NCBI RefSeq assembly: GCF_004843545.1
Contig: NZ_CP039457.1
Span: 1,640,501 to 1,704,500, forward strand
Source of the DNA: Streptococcus pasteurianus
Lineage (GTDB): Bacteria; Bacillota; Bacilli; Lactobacillales; Streptococcaceae
DNA length: 64,000 nt
Direction: 5' to 3'
The notes under the pieces were generated by a model that had not been told where the DNA came from, ran no database searches, and was given only the letters and a program-made list of their open reading frames with translations. A program made the position numbers and the translations under genes. The first letter of the stretch is position 1, and every line of letters starts with the position of its first letter. Shown here piece by piece: positions 55,699 through 62,992 of the stretch.

Positions 55699-57722
55699 CA
55701 TTTTATAATAAAGTAATTATATGGTAGTGTTCCATAGTCATCTTTTAACGAATAACTTTCGAGTTTATTGACATTGCGGCGTAGGAAGGTTGCGTAGCTT
55801 GATGTAATGTCTCCACGCATTTCATATTCAGCAATCACTTTACGCTCAAGATAATACCCTCGCAACATTTCATCAATATTATCAGGTTTCATATGAGCAA
55901 TGACACGTTCAACAAAGACGCCCGATTCAATGATATTAGCTTCTTGTAGGCGTGACCTTTGAAGAAAGCCAATCAGCTCAGAATTATAAATGCCTTCCAA
56001 ATCTTGTAACCCTTCTAACACCAGCTCCGTATTGCTTAAATAAAGCTCTGTCAAGCGGTCACGGTTATCTTCTGTCAATTTAATTTCGCGTGATTTTCCA
56101 GAAAGAAAGTGACGGATAGTCGGCCAAAAACTAAGGCTTTCACGAACTAAGCGACGAATCACTCGCATGCTAATCGTGAAGAAATAACTAAACGTTGAAA
56201 TAAAACCGCGATTAATCTGACGTTCCAAATTTTGCAAATAACGTTGATACAAACGGTATTCAACTAATTCTATTTTGCCTTCTGAAAAAGCATGCTCTAA
56301 ACCATCGCTTTCAATTCCAAGAATCATCAAGCGCAAGTAAGCCAATTCTTTTTTGACAATAGTCGGCTCTTGTTCCAAAATTAAGTGCTCAATACGCCCA
56401 TTGTAATTATCAATGGCTGCATAAAGTGGACCTTTGTTCTTGACTTCTTTTAAATCTTGCTCCAATGTCTTAACCACTTCATTTAAAATAGCAATTTGAG
56501 TGACATAATCGGTAGTATCAGTATCATCAGAGTTTTGTGCCAAGTGTGGTAAAACAAATACTCCAATTAGAAAACTTAACAAAGTCACCGCTGCTACAGT
56601 AAATAAAATCAAGCTATAGGCGTAACTTTCAAACTGCGGCAATAGCAAAATTGTCGCGATTGATACCGTCCCTTTCACACCAGAAAAAGTTAACAGTAAA
56701 ACCTCCCTCAATAGTGATTTACTGAAACGTTTTTCTTTACGATAATGGAGAATATAATAAAGCCCAACCATGACAAATCGAACTAAAAAGAGCAAAGCTG
56801 TCACGATTAACACAATCGCCGCAAGACGATAATTATTAACCAAAGGATTGGTCAAAGCAGGCTCAACAATACGTGTCAATTCATAGCCAAAAACGATAAA
56901 GACAAAGCCATTTAAGATGAAGCTGACCGTCTCCCAAATAATCTGGCTGACACGGTCCACCTCAGCATCAAATAAGCGAATTCGTTTGAAGCGACTGGCT
57001 TGTGATAATCCAGCAATCACGACAGCAATGATACCCGATACACCAAAAAGACTGGCAACAAAGTATGACACAATCGGCAATGATAATTCCAATAAGAGAG
57101 CCCCTGTCACATCAGCGACGTCAATTTTTTCAAGAAAAGCCATGACTCCTCGATTTAACAAGGCAAAAAATAGCCCGACCAACATTCCACCAATAATTGC
57201 CCAAAACAGACTAAAGCTCGCAGTAAGCAAAGAAAAGGCTCCAGTAGTCAAAGCCGTCACAGCAAATTGGAAAGAAATCAAACCGCTGGCATCATTCAAA
57301 AGCCCTTCTATTGTCAAAATGGATTCGACTCGCTTTGGAAATTTAAACCGTTTTGCAATTGATAAAAACGCAACGGCATCTGTCGGAGCAAGCGCTGCTC
57401 CCAAGGCAAAACTAGCAGCCAAGGGGACATCAACAGGCAATAACTTACCAGTCACATAACCAACTGTCAGCATTGTTATCAAAACAGTTGGCAAAATCAG
57501 ATAAGCCACAATCGACTTGTATTTGACAAAGGTCGTCACATCACTTTCTTGCCCCTCTCTAAAATTAAGCGGTGCAATTACCAAAGCCAGAAATAGCTCT
57601 GAATCTAAAGTGAGTGTCGTCTCTTTTGCTAAAACACCCACCAAAATTCCCAAAACAATTTGGATAAAAGGTAAAGGCAATTTAGGATAAAGACGATTAA
57701 TGACGTTGGAAACAATAAGCAT
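55698..57722 (-). CDS. Na+/H+ antiporter, CPA1 family
   Basis: A 674-residue antiporter. The membrane domain (about 1-400) shows PLPFIQIVLGILVGVLAKET, the ion-site pattern SFALGAALAPTDAVAFLSIA, and LTIEGLLNDASGLISFQFAV. The cytoplasmic C-terminal part (400-674) is helical. The reading frame as given starts at ATG 57722, but upstream in the same frame are another thirteen hydrophobic codons (FIESSILVIAFLL) with no start codon. The strong ribosome site AAGGAG at 57766-57773 leads to an ATG at 57765 that is one base out of frame. Removing one G after it would restore MFIESSILVIAFLLM. See findings. Confidence 0.88.
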   Translation of the reverse strand: MLIVSNVINRLYPKLPLPFIQIVLGILVGVLAKETTLTLDSELFLALVIAPLNFREGQESDVTTFVKYKSIVAYLILPTVLITMLTVGYVTGKLLPVDVPLAASFALGAALAPTDAVAFLSIAKRFKFPKRVESILTIEGLLNDASGLISFQFAVTALTTGAFSLLTASFSLFWAIIGGMLVGLFFALLNRGVMAFLEKIDVADVTGALLLELSLPIVSYFVASLFGVSGIIAVVIAGLSQASRFKRIRLFDAEVDRVSQIIWETVSFILNGFVFIVFGYELTRIVEPALTNPLVNNYRLAAIVLIVTALLFLVRFVMVGLYYILHYRKEKRFSKSLLREVLLLTFSGVKGTVSIATILLLPQFESYAYSLILFTVAAVTLLSFLIGVFVLPHLAQNSDDTDTTDYVTQIAILNEVVKTLEQDLKEVKNKGPLYAAIDNYNGRIEHLILEQEPTIVKKELAYLRLMILGIESDGLEHAFSEGKIELVEYRLYQRYLQNLERQINRGFISTFSYFFTISMRVIRRLVRESLSFWPTIRHFLSGKSREIKLTEDNRDRLTELYLSNTELVLEGLQDLEGIYNSELIGFLQRSRLQEANIIESGVFVERVIAHMKPDNIDEMLRGYYLERKVIAEYEMRGDITSSYATFLRRNVNKLESYSLKDDYGTLPYNYFIIK

Positions 57723-57771
57723 TAATAAAAATGCTATAACAAGGATAGAACTCTCGATAAACCATCACTCC

Positions 57772-58026
57772 TTATCGTTGTTTTTGGCGGCAATAAACAG
57801 TAAAACGTTCTTTTTGCTTGGCAATTTTTTGATCAATAGCCGTAACATCTTTACGATCACGAAGTCGTACGCAACGTTCTTTTTCAAGACTAGCTAACTT
57901 TTTCTTAATTGTCAAGATTTTCTCTGCATCTTCTTCTGACAACTTGGCACACGGTTTAGTGTTTGCGTCATCTAAATATTTTTGATGCATTTGATGTAAT
58001 TTTTCACGAACCGCTACGGTTTGCAT
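57772..58026 (-). CDS. hypothetical small charged protein
   Basis: An 84-residue helical protein, unrecognised. It starts TVAVREKLHQMHQKYLDDAN, has an acidic-to-basic mid part (KLSEEDAEKILTIKKKLASL) and two cysteines near the ends (PCAKL, VYCRQ). It follows the MnmM gene by five bases and precedes the CPA1 antiporter by a few bases, so it belongs to the same transcript. Function not inferred. Confidence 0.7.
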   Translation of the reverse strand: MQTVAVREKLHQMHQKYLDDANTKPCAKLSEEDAEKILTIKKKLASLEKERCVRLRDRKDVTAIDQKIAKQKERFTVYCRQKQR

Positions 58027-58031
58027 AATGC

Positions 58032-58595
58032 TTAACTCTCTTTCGACTGTTTTAATTTTTCAATCATCACTAAAAATGGTGGTTGATTAATTTGGTTTAA
58101 AGGTTGATACAGCATGGCGGTAAAAAGCCTTTGGTCTAGCTGATTGACATATTCTAGCACAGCATCTTTTTCCATGTCGCCACCCTCATGTCCATAGTAA
58201 ATCATGATAGCTAAGCGACCACCAACCTCAAGCTTTTCTAAAATTTTCTCCACAGCAATCAAGGTTGTGTCAGGTTTAGTGATAACCGTTTTATCAGCAC
58301 TTGGCAAATACCCTAAATTGAAAATAGCTGCGCGAATTGGTTGATTCACATAATGGTCAATATGTTGATGCCCATCCAAAATTAAATGAGCGTTGTGAAT
58401 TTCTTGTTTTTCTAAACGTTCTTTCGTGCTTTGCAAAGCTTGTTCTTGCACATCAAAGGCATAAACCTCTTTAGCATGTTGGGCAAGAAAAGCTGTGTCA
58501 TTGCCATTTCCCATGGTCGCATCAACTGCGATAGCTTGTTCATCCAAAACTTCTGCTAAAAAATCATGAGATAAATGCAAAGGACGTTTTATCAT
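58032..58595 (-). CDS. mnmM: tRNA (mnm5s2U34)-methyltransferase MnmM (YtqB)
   Basis: A 187-residue Rossmann-fold methyltransferase. SAM motif I is visible as AVDATMGNGNDTAFLAQHA (about residues 21-39); NLGYLPSADKTVITKP is the catalytic-loop region of the YtqB family. In B. subtilis this enzyme completes the 5-methylaminomethyl group on tRNA wobble uridine. It overlaps the upstream mnmL gene by four bases. Confidence 0.88.
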   Translation of the reverse strand: MIKRPLHLSHDFLAEVLDEQAIAVDATMGNGNDTAFLAQHAKEVYAFDVQEQALQSTKERLEKQEIHNAHLILDGHQHIDHYVNQPIRAAIFNLGYLPSADKTVITKPDTTLIAVEKILEKLEVGGRLAIMIYYGHEGGDMEKDAVLEYVNQLDQRLFTAMLYQPLNQINQPPFLVMIEKLKQSKES

Positions 58596-59533
58596 AACAC
58601 GACCTCCTTATTTTCTAGCTTACACCCTTGATAAGAACCACGGCGTTCCATTTCTTGATCAATGGCATTTAAGACTTCCCATTTTTTAAGACTCCACATT
58701 GGACCAATGAGCATATCGCGCGGAGCGTCACCTGTAATACGATGAATAATGATATTTTTAGGAATAATCTCCAGTTGGTCACAGATGATATTAACATATT
58801 CTTCCATACCCAGCAATTTTAAACGCCCTTCATGGTAATCACGTTGCATTTTCGTACTTGTCATCAAATGCAATAAATGAAGCTTAATCCCGTCAATTTC
58901 ATTATCTGTCACACAACGTCTGACATTTTCAATCATCATGTCATGCGTTTCGCCAGGCAGACCATTAATCAAATGTGAAACAATCTCAACTTTTGGCGCT
59001 AACTGACGCAAGCGTTTAACCGTTTCAACGTAAAGGTCATAAGTATGCGCGCGATTGATGATTTTGGATGTTTCATCATAAGTTGTTTGCAAACCAAGCT
59101 CAACCGTTACATGCATACGCTCAGAAAGCGCAGCAATATAAGCAATCGTCTCATCTGGCAGGCAGTCTGGACGCGTACCAATATTGATACCAACCACCCC
59201 AGGTTCATTAATGGCTTGCTCATAACGCTCACGAATGACATCTACGGTATCATGCGTATTTGTGAAATTTTGAAAATAAACCAAGTATTTCTTAACATCT
59301 GGCCATTTGCGGTGCATGAAATCAATTTCTTTGTAAAATTGGTCACGAATTGGTGCATCAGGAGCAACAATCGCATCTCCTGAACCAGATACAGTGCAAA
59401 ATGTACAGCCTCCATGTGCGACCGTACCATCTCGATTTGGACAATCAAAGCCCGCATCGATAGGAACTTTAAAAATCTTCTCCCCAAAAATCTGACGATA
59501 ATAATCATTTAAAGTATTATAACGCTTTTTCAT
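58592..59533 (-). CDS. mnmL: radical SAM protein MnmL (YtqA, TIGR01212)
   Basis: A 313-residue radical SAM enzyme of the TIGR01212 type. The cluster cysteines lie in DCPNRDGTVAHGGCTFCTVSG (residues about 29-45), giving CX11CX2C rather than the common CX3CX2C. Conserved blocks VVGINIGTRPDCLPDETIAY and GLPGETHDMMIENVRR follow. Coupled to MnmM, it acts in wobble uridine modification. No ribosome site precedes the ATG; TGT-TATAAT ends seven bases upstream. Confidence 0.86.
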   Translation of the reverse strand: MKKRYNTLNDYYRQIFGEKIFKVPIDAGFDCPNRDGTVAHGGCTFCTVSGSGDAIVAPDAPIRDQFYKEIDFMHRKWPDVKKYLVYFQNFTNTHDTVDVIRERYEQAINEPGVVGINIGTRPDCLPDETIAYIAALSERMHVTVELGLQTTYDETSKIINRAHTYDLYVETVKRLRQLAPKVEIVSHLINGLPGETHDMMIENVRRCVTDNEIDGIKLHLLHLMTSTKMQRDYHEGRLKLLGMEEYVNIICDQLEIIPKNIIIHRITGDAPRDMLIGPMWSLKKWEVLNAIDQEMERRGSYQGCKLENKEVVL

Positions 59534-59540
59534 AGCTTAT

Positions 59541-59549
59541 ATTATAACA
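59541..59549 (-). promoter_or_regulatory. mnmL extended -10, leaderless configuration
   Basis: Minus strand TGT-TATAAT followed by seven bases (ATAAGCT) and the ATG. There is no room for a ribosome site. Confidence 0.6.
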
Positions 59550-59604
59550 CTTTCCCAAAAACAAACAAACTCTTATCACTTGTCGTAAGCGTATTCTTAG
59601 CTAT

Positions 59605-59635
59605 AAAAGAAACTGGGATGACCCCAGTTTCTTTT
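59605..59635 (-). terminator. terminator of the PAP2 gene
   Basis: Thirteen-base arms AAAAGAAACTGGG (59605-59617) and CCCAGTTTCTTTT (59623-59635) with a five-base loop, between the PAP2 stop and the mnmL promoter. Confidence 0.88.
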
Positions 59636-59655
59636 ATTCTCTCATTCTAATTTTT

Positions 59656-60312
59656 TCACTCTTGTTTTCCTTGAAAGCGCCATTCAAAGCGTTTTTTGTC
59701 ATAAAATGGATAGGTTGCGGCTACGATAGTAAATGCTAGTAACCAGCCTCCCAAAATATCAGACGGATAATGAACCCCTAAGTAAATTCTTGAAAGTGCT
59801 GTTGTCAAAGCAATAACCACAACTAAAACTTGTAAGCAACGTTTAAGTATCATCTTGGTTAAGTGTTGTTCCATAATCACAACCAAACTCAAAGCAACGA
59901 CCATGGTTGCCGCACAATGCCAACTAGGAAATGATGGTCCCATTGGCTTTGGAATAAAGTACTGGATACTTGGGCGCGGACGATTGTAAAGGTATTTAAA
60001 ACCTGTTGAAAAAATACCCATTAACACTAAATTTCCAGCTAGCAAAATAGCCTCTGCTTTCCACTTTTTCCAGAAATAAAATACAAAAGCAATGGCAAAG
60101 ACATAAACAAAGATAAAAACTTCGTGTCCAAAATTCGTTACGATTTTAAAGAAAGTTGTCGCATTGGCAGGAAGGTCGCCACGAACACTTGTTTGAATGC
60201 TTGAGTCAATTCCAGCCAAAGTCTCAGGAAAGAATTTGACCAAATAGCCTAACATCATAAAAATGACAAGGAAAAATGAAGCTCCTACAAAATAATTTTG
60301 TTTATGTTTCAT
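59656..60312 (-). CDS. PAP2-family membrane phosphatase
   Basis: A 218-residue membrane phosphatase with the three PAP2 motifs: KYLYNRPRP (KX6RP, about residues 109-117), PSWHCA (PSGH-type with Trp for Gly) and SRIYLGVHYPSD (SRX5HX3D, about residues 173-184). The substrate could be undecaprenyl pyrophosphate or a phosphatidate-type lipid. AAGG precedes the ATG. Confidence 0.92.
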   Translation of the reverse strand: MKHKQNYFVGASFFLVIFMMLGYLVKFFPETLAGIDSSIQTSVRGDLPANATTFFKIVTNFGHEVFIFVYVFAIAFVFYFWKKWKAEAILLAGNLVLMGIFSTGFKYLYNRPRPSIQYFIPKPMGPSFPSWHCAATMVVALSLVVIMEQHLTKMILKRCLQVLVVVIALTTALSRIYLGVHYPSDILGGWLLAFTIVAATYPFYDKKRFEWRFQGKQE

Positions 60313-60433
60313 ATTACAATACCTTTTCTATCAAAATGTCGTAAGTCTATTATACCTTAGTTAGTTTTCAAATCCCAGATAAATCCTCGAAAAATCTGTG
60401 GCAAAATTGTAGGAATTTATCATTCTAAACAGT

Positions 60434-60847
60434 TTACAAAATCATCAAAAGGCTTCCAGCCACAATCAGCAAACACCCAAGCATTGACTTTAAAGTTAGC
60501 TGTTCATTTAGAAAAATGAAGGCTAAAATCAAGGTGATGACAACACTTAATTTATCTATCGAAGCTACTTTTGAAGCGTCGCCCATTTGTAAAGCGCGAT
60601 AATAAAATAACCAAGAAACACCAGTAGCAAGCCCAGACAATATCAAAAACAACCAACTTTTTCGGCTAATATCACCAATACCACTCTGAGCATTTGTGAT
60701 AAAGACTATTCCCCAAGCCATGAAAACCACGACAACTGTTCTGATAGCTGTCGCTAAATTTGAATTGACACCACTTATCCCAATCTTAGCTAAGATAGAT
60801 GTTAACGCAGCAAATACTGCCGATAAAATCGCAAATAAAACCCACAT
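60434..60847 (-). CDS. EamA-type small transporter
   Basis: A 137-residue protein with four or five hydrophobic helices, a single EamA repeat (FAILSAVFAALTSILAKIGI; KSWLFLILSGLATGVSWLFY; SKVASIDKLSVVITLILAFI). Single-repeat members work as homo- or hetero-dimers. The substrate is not known. GAGGGAA precedes the ATG. It lies downstream of repeat B. Confidence 0.85.
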   Translation of the reverse strand: MWVLFAILSAVFAALTSILAKIGISGVNSNLATAIRTVVVVFMAWGIVFITNAQSGIGDISRKSWLFLILSGLATGVSWLFYYRALQMGDASKVASIDKLSVVITLILAFIFLNEQLTLKSMLGCLLIVAGSLLMIL

Positions 60848-60895
60848 CTATTTTCCCTCATTCCACTTAAACTATAACATTTTTGAGCGTAAAGC

Positions 60896-60920
60896 AAAAG
60901 CCAACACATTGTTGGCTTTT
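60896..60920. terminator. hairpin between ribU repeat region and EamA gene
   Basis: AAAAGCCAAC (60896-60905) and GTTGGCTTTT (60911-60920) form a perfect 10-bp stem. It would end the ribU transcript beyond repeat B. Confidence 0.78.
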
Positions 60921-60934
60921 AGAGTATAGACAAA

Positions 60935-61230
60935 CCACTTTTAATCCAAAATAGGTTACAAATAATTATTTTCTCTGTTTATTTTAGAATTATTTGCGAA
61001 TTTTGCTCCCAACAAAACAATACTTTGTACCGCTTAAACAATCTGGAAGATTGTTTAAGGTTGCAGATAAGAGAAATGACGTCTCGGAAGTTTTAAGAAT
61101 TCCTTGGTTTCCTCTAACAGTCCACTGGACTGTTAAACTTGCCGACAGCTCAAAGCATCCAGTGGATGGTTTGAGGTCTAAGTCTAGAAATTGAAAAGCA
61201 AGAAACCTAGGGGAAGTATTAAAAATTTTT
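60935..61230 (-). repeat. structured long repeat, copy B
   Basis: Inverted copy of the 54491-54760 segment. It has the same 12-bp hairpin (61033-61044 and 61048-61059) and a perfect 10-bp-arm palindrome (TAACAGTCCA, C, TGGACTGTTA, 61115-61135), and CATCCAGTGGATG at about 61156-61168. It lies between the ribU stop (five bases away) and the EamA gene start (87 bp), filling an otherwise empty 387-bp gap. Confidence 0.8.
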
Positions 61231-61234
61231 CAAC

Positions 61235-61804
61235 TTAATCTATTTTTAAAATTGGTTTAAGACAACTATATAAAATAAAGAATGTCACCGAAAAGATAAT
61301 CCCTTCAATGAGGTTAAATGGAATGACCATGGCAAAGAGATAGTTTCCCAAACCTAAAATAGCAGAAATATCAAAATTCGCAAATTTGGCATAAAGTGGC
61401 ACAGCGTAAACATAATTCAGCATAAACATTACCACAGTTAAGCCAAGCGTTCCCACGACTGATGCCAGTATGTAATTTTTCAAGCTTGGTTTTTGGTTCC
61501 AAAGAATAGCTAGCGCTACTACAAAAACACCTAGAGCAAGGACATTCATTGGCAAACCAATAATCGTTGAAATACCACCGTTATTTAGCAAAAGCTTTAG
61601 CAGAGTACGAAGAATTAAAATTCCCAAAGCACTCTTCAAATCAAACATCACAAGCCCAACTAAAACAGGCAAAACTGAAAAATCAAACTGTAAAAAACTA
61701 GCTGATGGAATCAGTGGAAACTGAAGATACATCAGCAAAAAAGAAAGTGTAGATAAAATCGCAATATGAGCGATTTTACGCGTATTAGTCATTGTTTCAG
61801 GCAT
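61235..61804 (-). CDS. ribU: ECF transporter S component, riboflavin-specific
   Basis: A 189-residue six-helix membrane protein that binds riboflavin and works with a shared energising module (EcfAAT). Recognisable start IAHIAILSTLSFLLMYLQFP, then FLQFDFSVLPVLVGLVMFD and NNGGISTIIGLPMNVLALG. The upstream FMN riboswitch confirms the ligand. GGAGGAAC precedes the ATG. Confidence 0.95.
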   Translation of the reverse strand: MPETMTNTRKIAHIAILSTLSFLLMYLQFPLIPSASFLQFDFSVLPVLVGLVMFDLKSALGILILRTLLKLLLNNGGISTIIGLPMNVLALGVFVVALAILWNQKPSLKNYILASVVGTLGLTVVMFMLNYVYAVPLYAKFANFDISAILGLGNYLFAMVIPFNLIEGIIFSVTFFILYSCLKPILKID

Positions 61805-61890
61805 AAAAAAGTTCCTCCAATTTTCTCAAATTGAAAGAAGGCGTTCGAGTATATGGTAGCACAACAAAAACAGCATAGCCAAACTCTTAG

Positions 61891-62050
61891 TCTTCTCCCA
61901 TCCAGACTATACTGTCGGTTCTGGAATCGCACCAGATCAGCTGCCCTGCAGCTCGCGGACTTAAATCACTCTCGTTCTCTTACCAAACTAAGTTGTTGAA
62001 AATTTTCAGCAATTATTACCGCCGGTCGGGAATTACACCCTGCCCTGAAG
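61891..62050 (-). promoter_or_regulatory. FMN riboswitch (RFN element)
   Basis: The minus strand carries the RFN hallmarks in order: CTTCAGGGCAGGGTG, AATTCCCGACCGGCGGTA, AAGTCCGCGAGC, CAGCTGATCTGGTGCGATTC, CAGAACCGACAGTATAGTC, and TGGATGGGAGAAGA. The whole aptamer is about 160 nt. It lies 87 bases before ribU. Downstream a short CAATTT/AAATTG hairpin precedes the GGAGGAAC, so control could be by termination or by hiding the ribosome site. The rest of the 61805-62151 gap holds no gene. Confidence 0.96.
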
Positions 62051-62151
62051 ACAATTCTAGAATAGCAAAAAAACAGCATTCATGCAATATTTTTCGCACA
62101 AAAACCTTGCCATTATCAAAAAAACAGCCATTTTGACTGCTTTCATATGAA

Positions 62152-62697
62152 TTATTTTAATTTATCGTGTGCGTAAGTATGACTTAATTCTAAATTCGGA
62201 AAAGCTTGCTGACGAAGAGCTTCATAAACAATCATACAAACAGTATTTGATAAGTTTAGGCTACGAACGTGTTCATCATTCATCGGAATGCGAAGAGCTT
62301 TTTCAGGATTAGCTCGCATAAATTCTTCTGGCAAACCTTTATCTTCACGCCCAAAAAGAAAATAATGGTGCTTCCCGTCGTTATAATTTTCATCAGAATA
62401 CACTTTGTTGGCAAATTTACTAATCAAATGAACCTCACCATCGCATTTTTCCATAAATTCATCCAAACTATCATAAAATGTCACATCAAGTTTTTCCCAA
62501 TAATCCAACCCCGCGCGTTTCATTTTACGGTCATCAATTGGGAATCCCATTGGACGAATAATGTGCAAAGGAGCGTTTGTCGCAGCGCAAGTTCTGGCAA
62601 TATTTCCTGTATTTTGTGGAATTTGTGGTTGAAAAAGAACAATATGATTCGTCGCTTTATTCGGTTCTTCGTGATAGTCAAGCTCTTCAATATTCAT
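62152..62697 (-). CDS. trmL: tRNA (cytidine(34)-2'-O)-methyltransferase
   Basis: A 181-residue SPOUT methyltransferase. The knot motifs are visible: [34 protein letters not shown], and [20 protein letters not shown]. It 2'-O-methylates the wobble base of tRNA-Leu. AAAGGGTAA precedes the ATG. It has a structured leader (62698-62837). Confidence 0.94.
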   Translation of the reverse strand: MNIEELDYHEEPNKATNHIVLFQPQIPQNTGNIARTCAATNAPLHIIRPMGFPIDDRKMKRAGLDYWEKLDVTFYDSLDEFMEKCDGEVHLISKFANKVYSDENYNDGKHHYFLFGREDKGLPEEFMRANPEKALRIPMNDEHVRSLNLSNTVCMIVYEALRQQAFPNLELSHTYAHDKLK

Positions 62698-62837
62698 AAC
62701 TTACCCTTTCATTTCGACATAAAAATAAACCACACTGCTCGGAGTCAAGCTCAGCAAACAATGTGGTTGGCGGCGATTCATTAACTTAAATCATAACAGG
62801 TTTGATTTAAACTAACGAATTCTTGATATTTATTATA
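62698..62837 (-). promoter_or_regulatory. trmL promoter and attenuator-like 5' leader
   Basis: Minus-strand TATAAT (62832-62837) is followed by a leader of about 128 nt. It contains a perfect 8-bp hairpin (TTAAATCA/TGATTTAA, 62786-62793 and 62803-62810) and then a long hairpin (62728-62768, arms AACCACACTGCT and AGCAAACAATGTGGTT) followed by TATTTTTAT, a terminator-like end just before the ribosome site. It matches no riboswitch class I know. Confidence 0.5.
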
Positions 62838-62959
62838 ACACTTTAATACCTAAAGTCAACGCATTTGACATGATTTTGTGATGTTTTTGCGTATTTTTTC
62901 AAGATTTTTTGACTCTTTTCCTAAAAATAACGGTTTCAATACTTTTTATTTCATTTTTT

Positions 62960-62986
62960 TAAAAAAACCCTGAAATTCAGGGCTTT
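62960..62986 (-). terminator. terminator of the KimA-like permease
   Basis: CCCTGA (62968-62973) and TCAGGG (62977-62982) form the stem, with a run of seven U residues on the minus strand, directly after the stop. Confidence 0.75.
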
Positions 62987-62992
62987 ATGTAT

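Noticed and set aside
56917..57459. 180-codon open frame on the plus strand inside the CPA1 antiporter gene
   Set aside because: It runs antisense to a well-recognised membrane protein, has low-complexity Ser/Ala/Lys composition typical of antisense frames, and no ribosome site.
62269..62784. 171-codon plus-strand open frame antisense to trmL
   Set aside because: Composition is rich in Phe, His and Ile as in an antisense shadow; it covers the conserved trmL gene and its leader, with no ribosome site.
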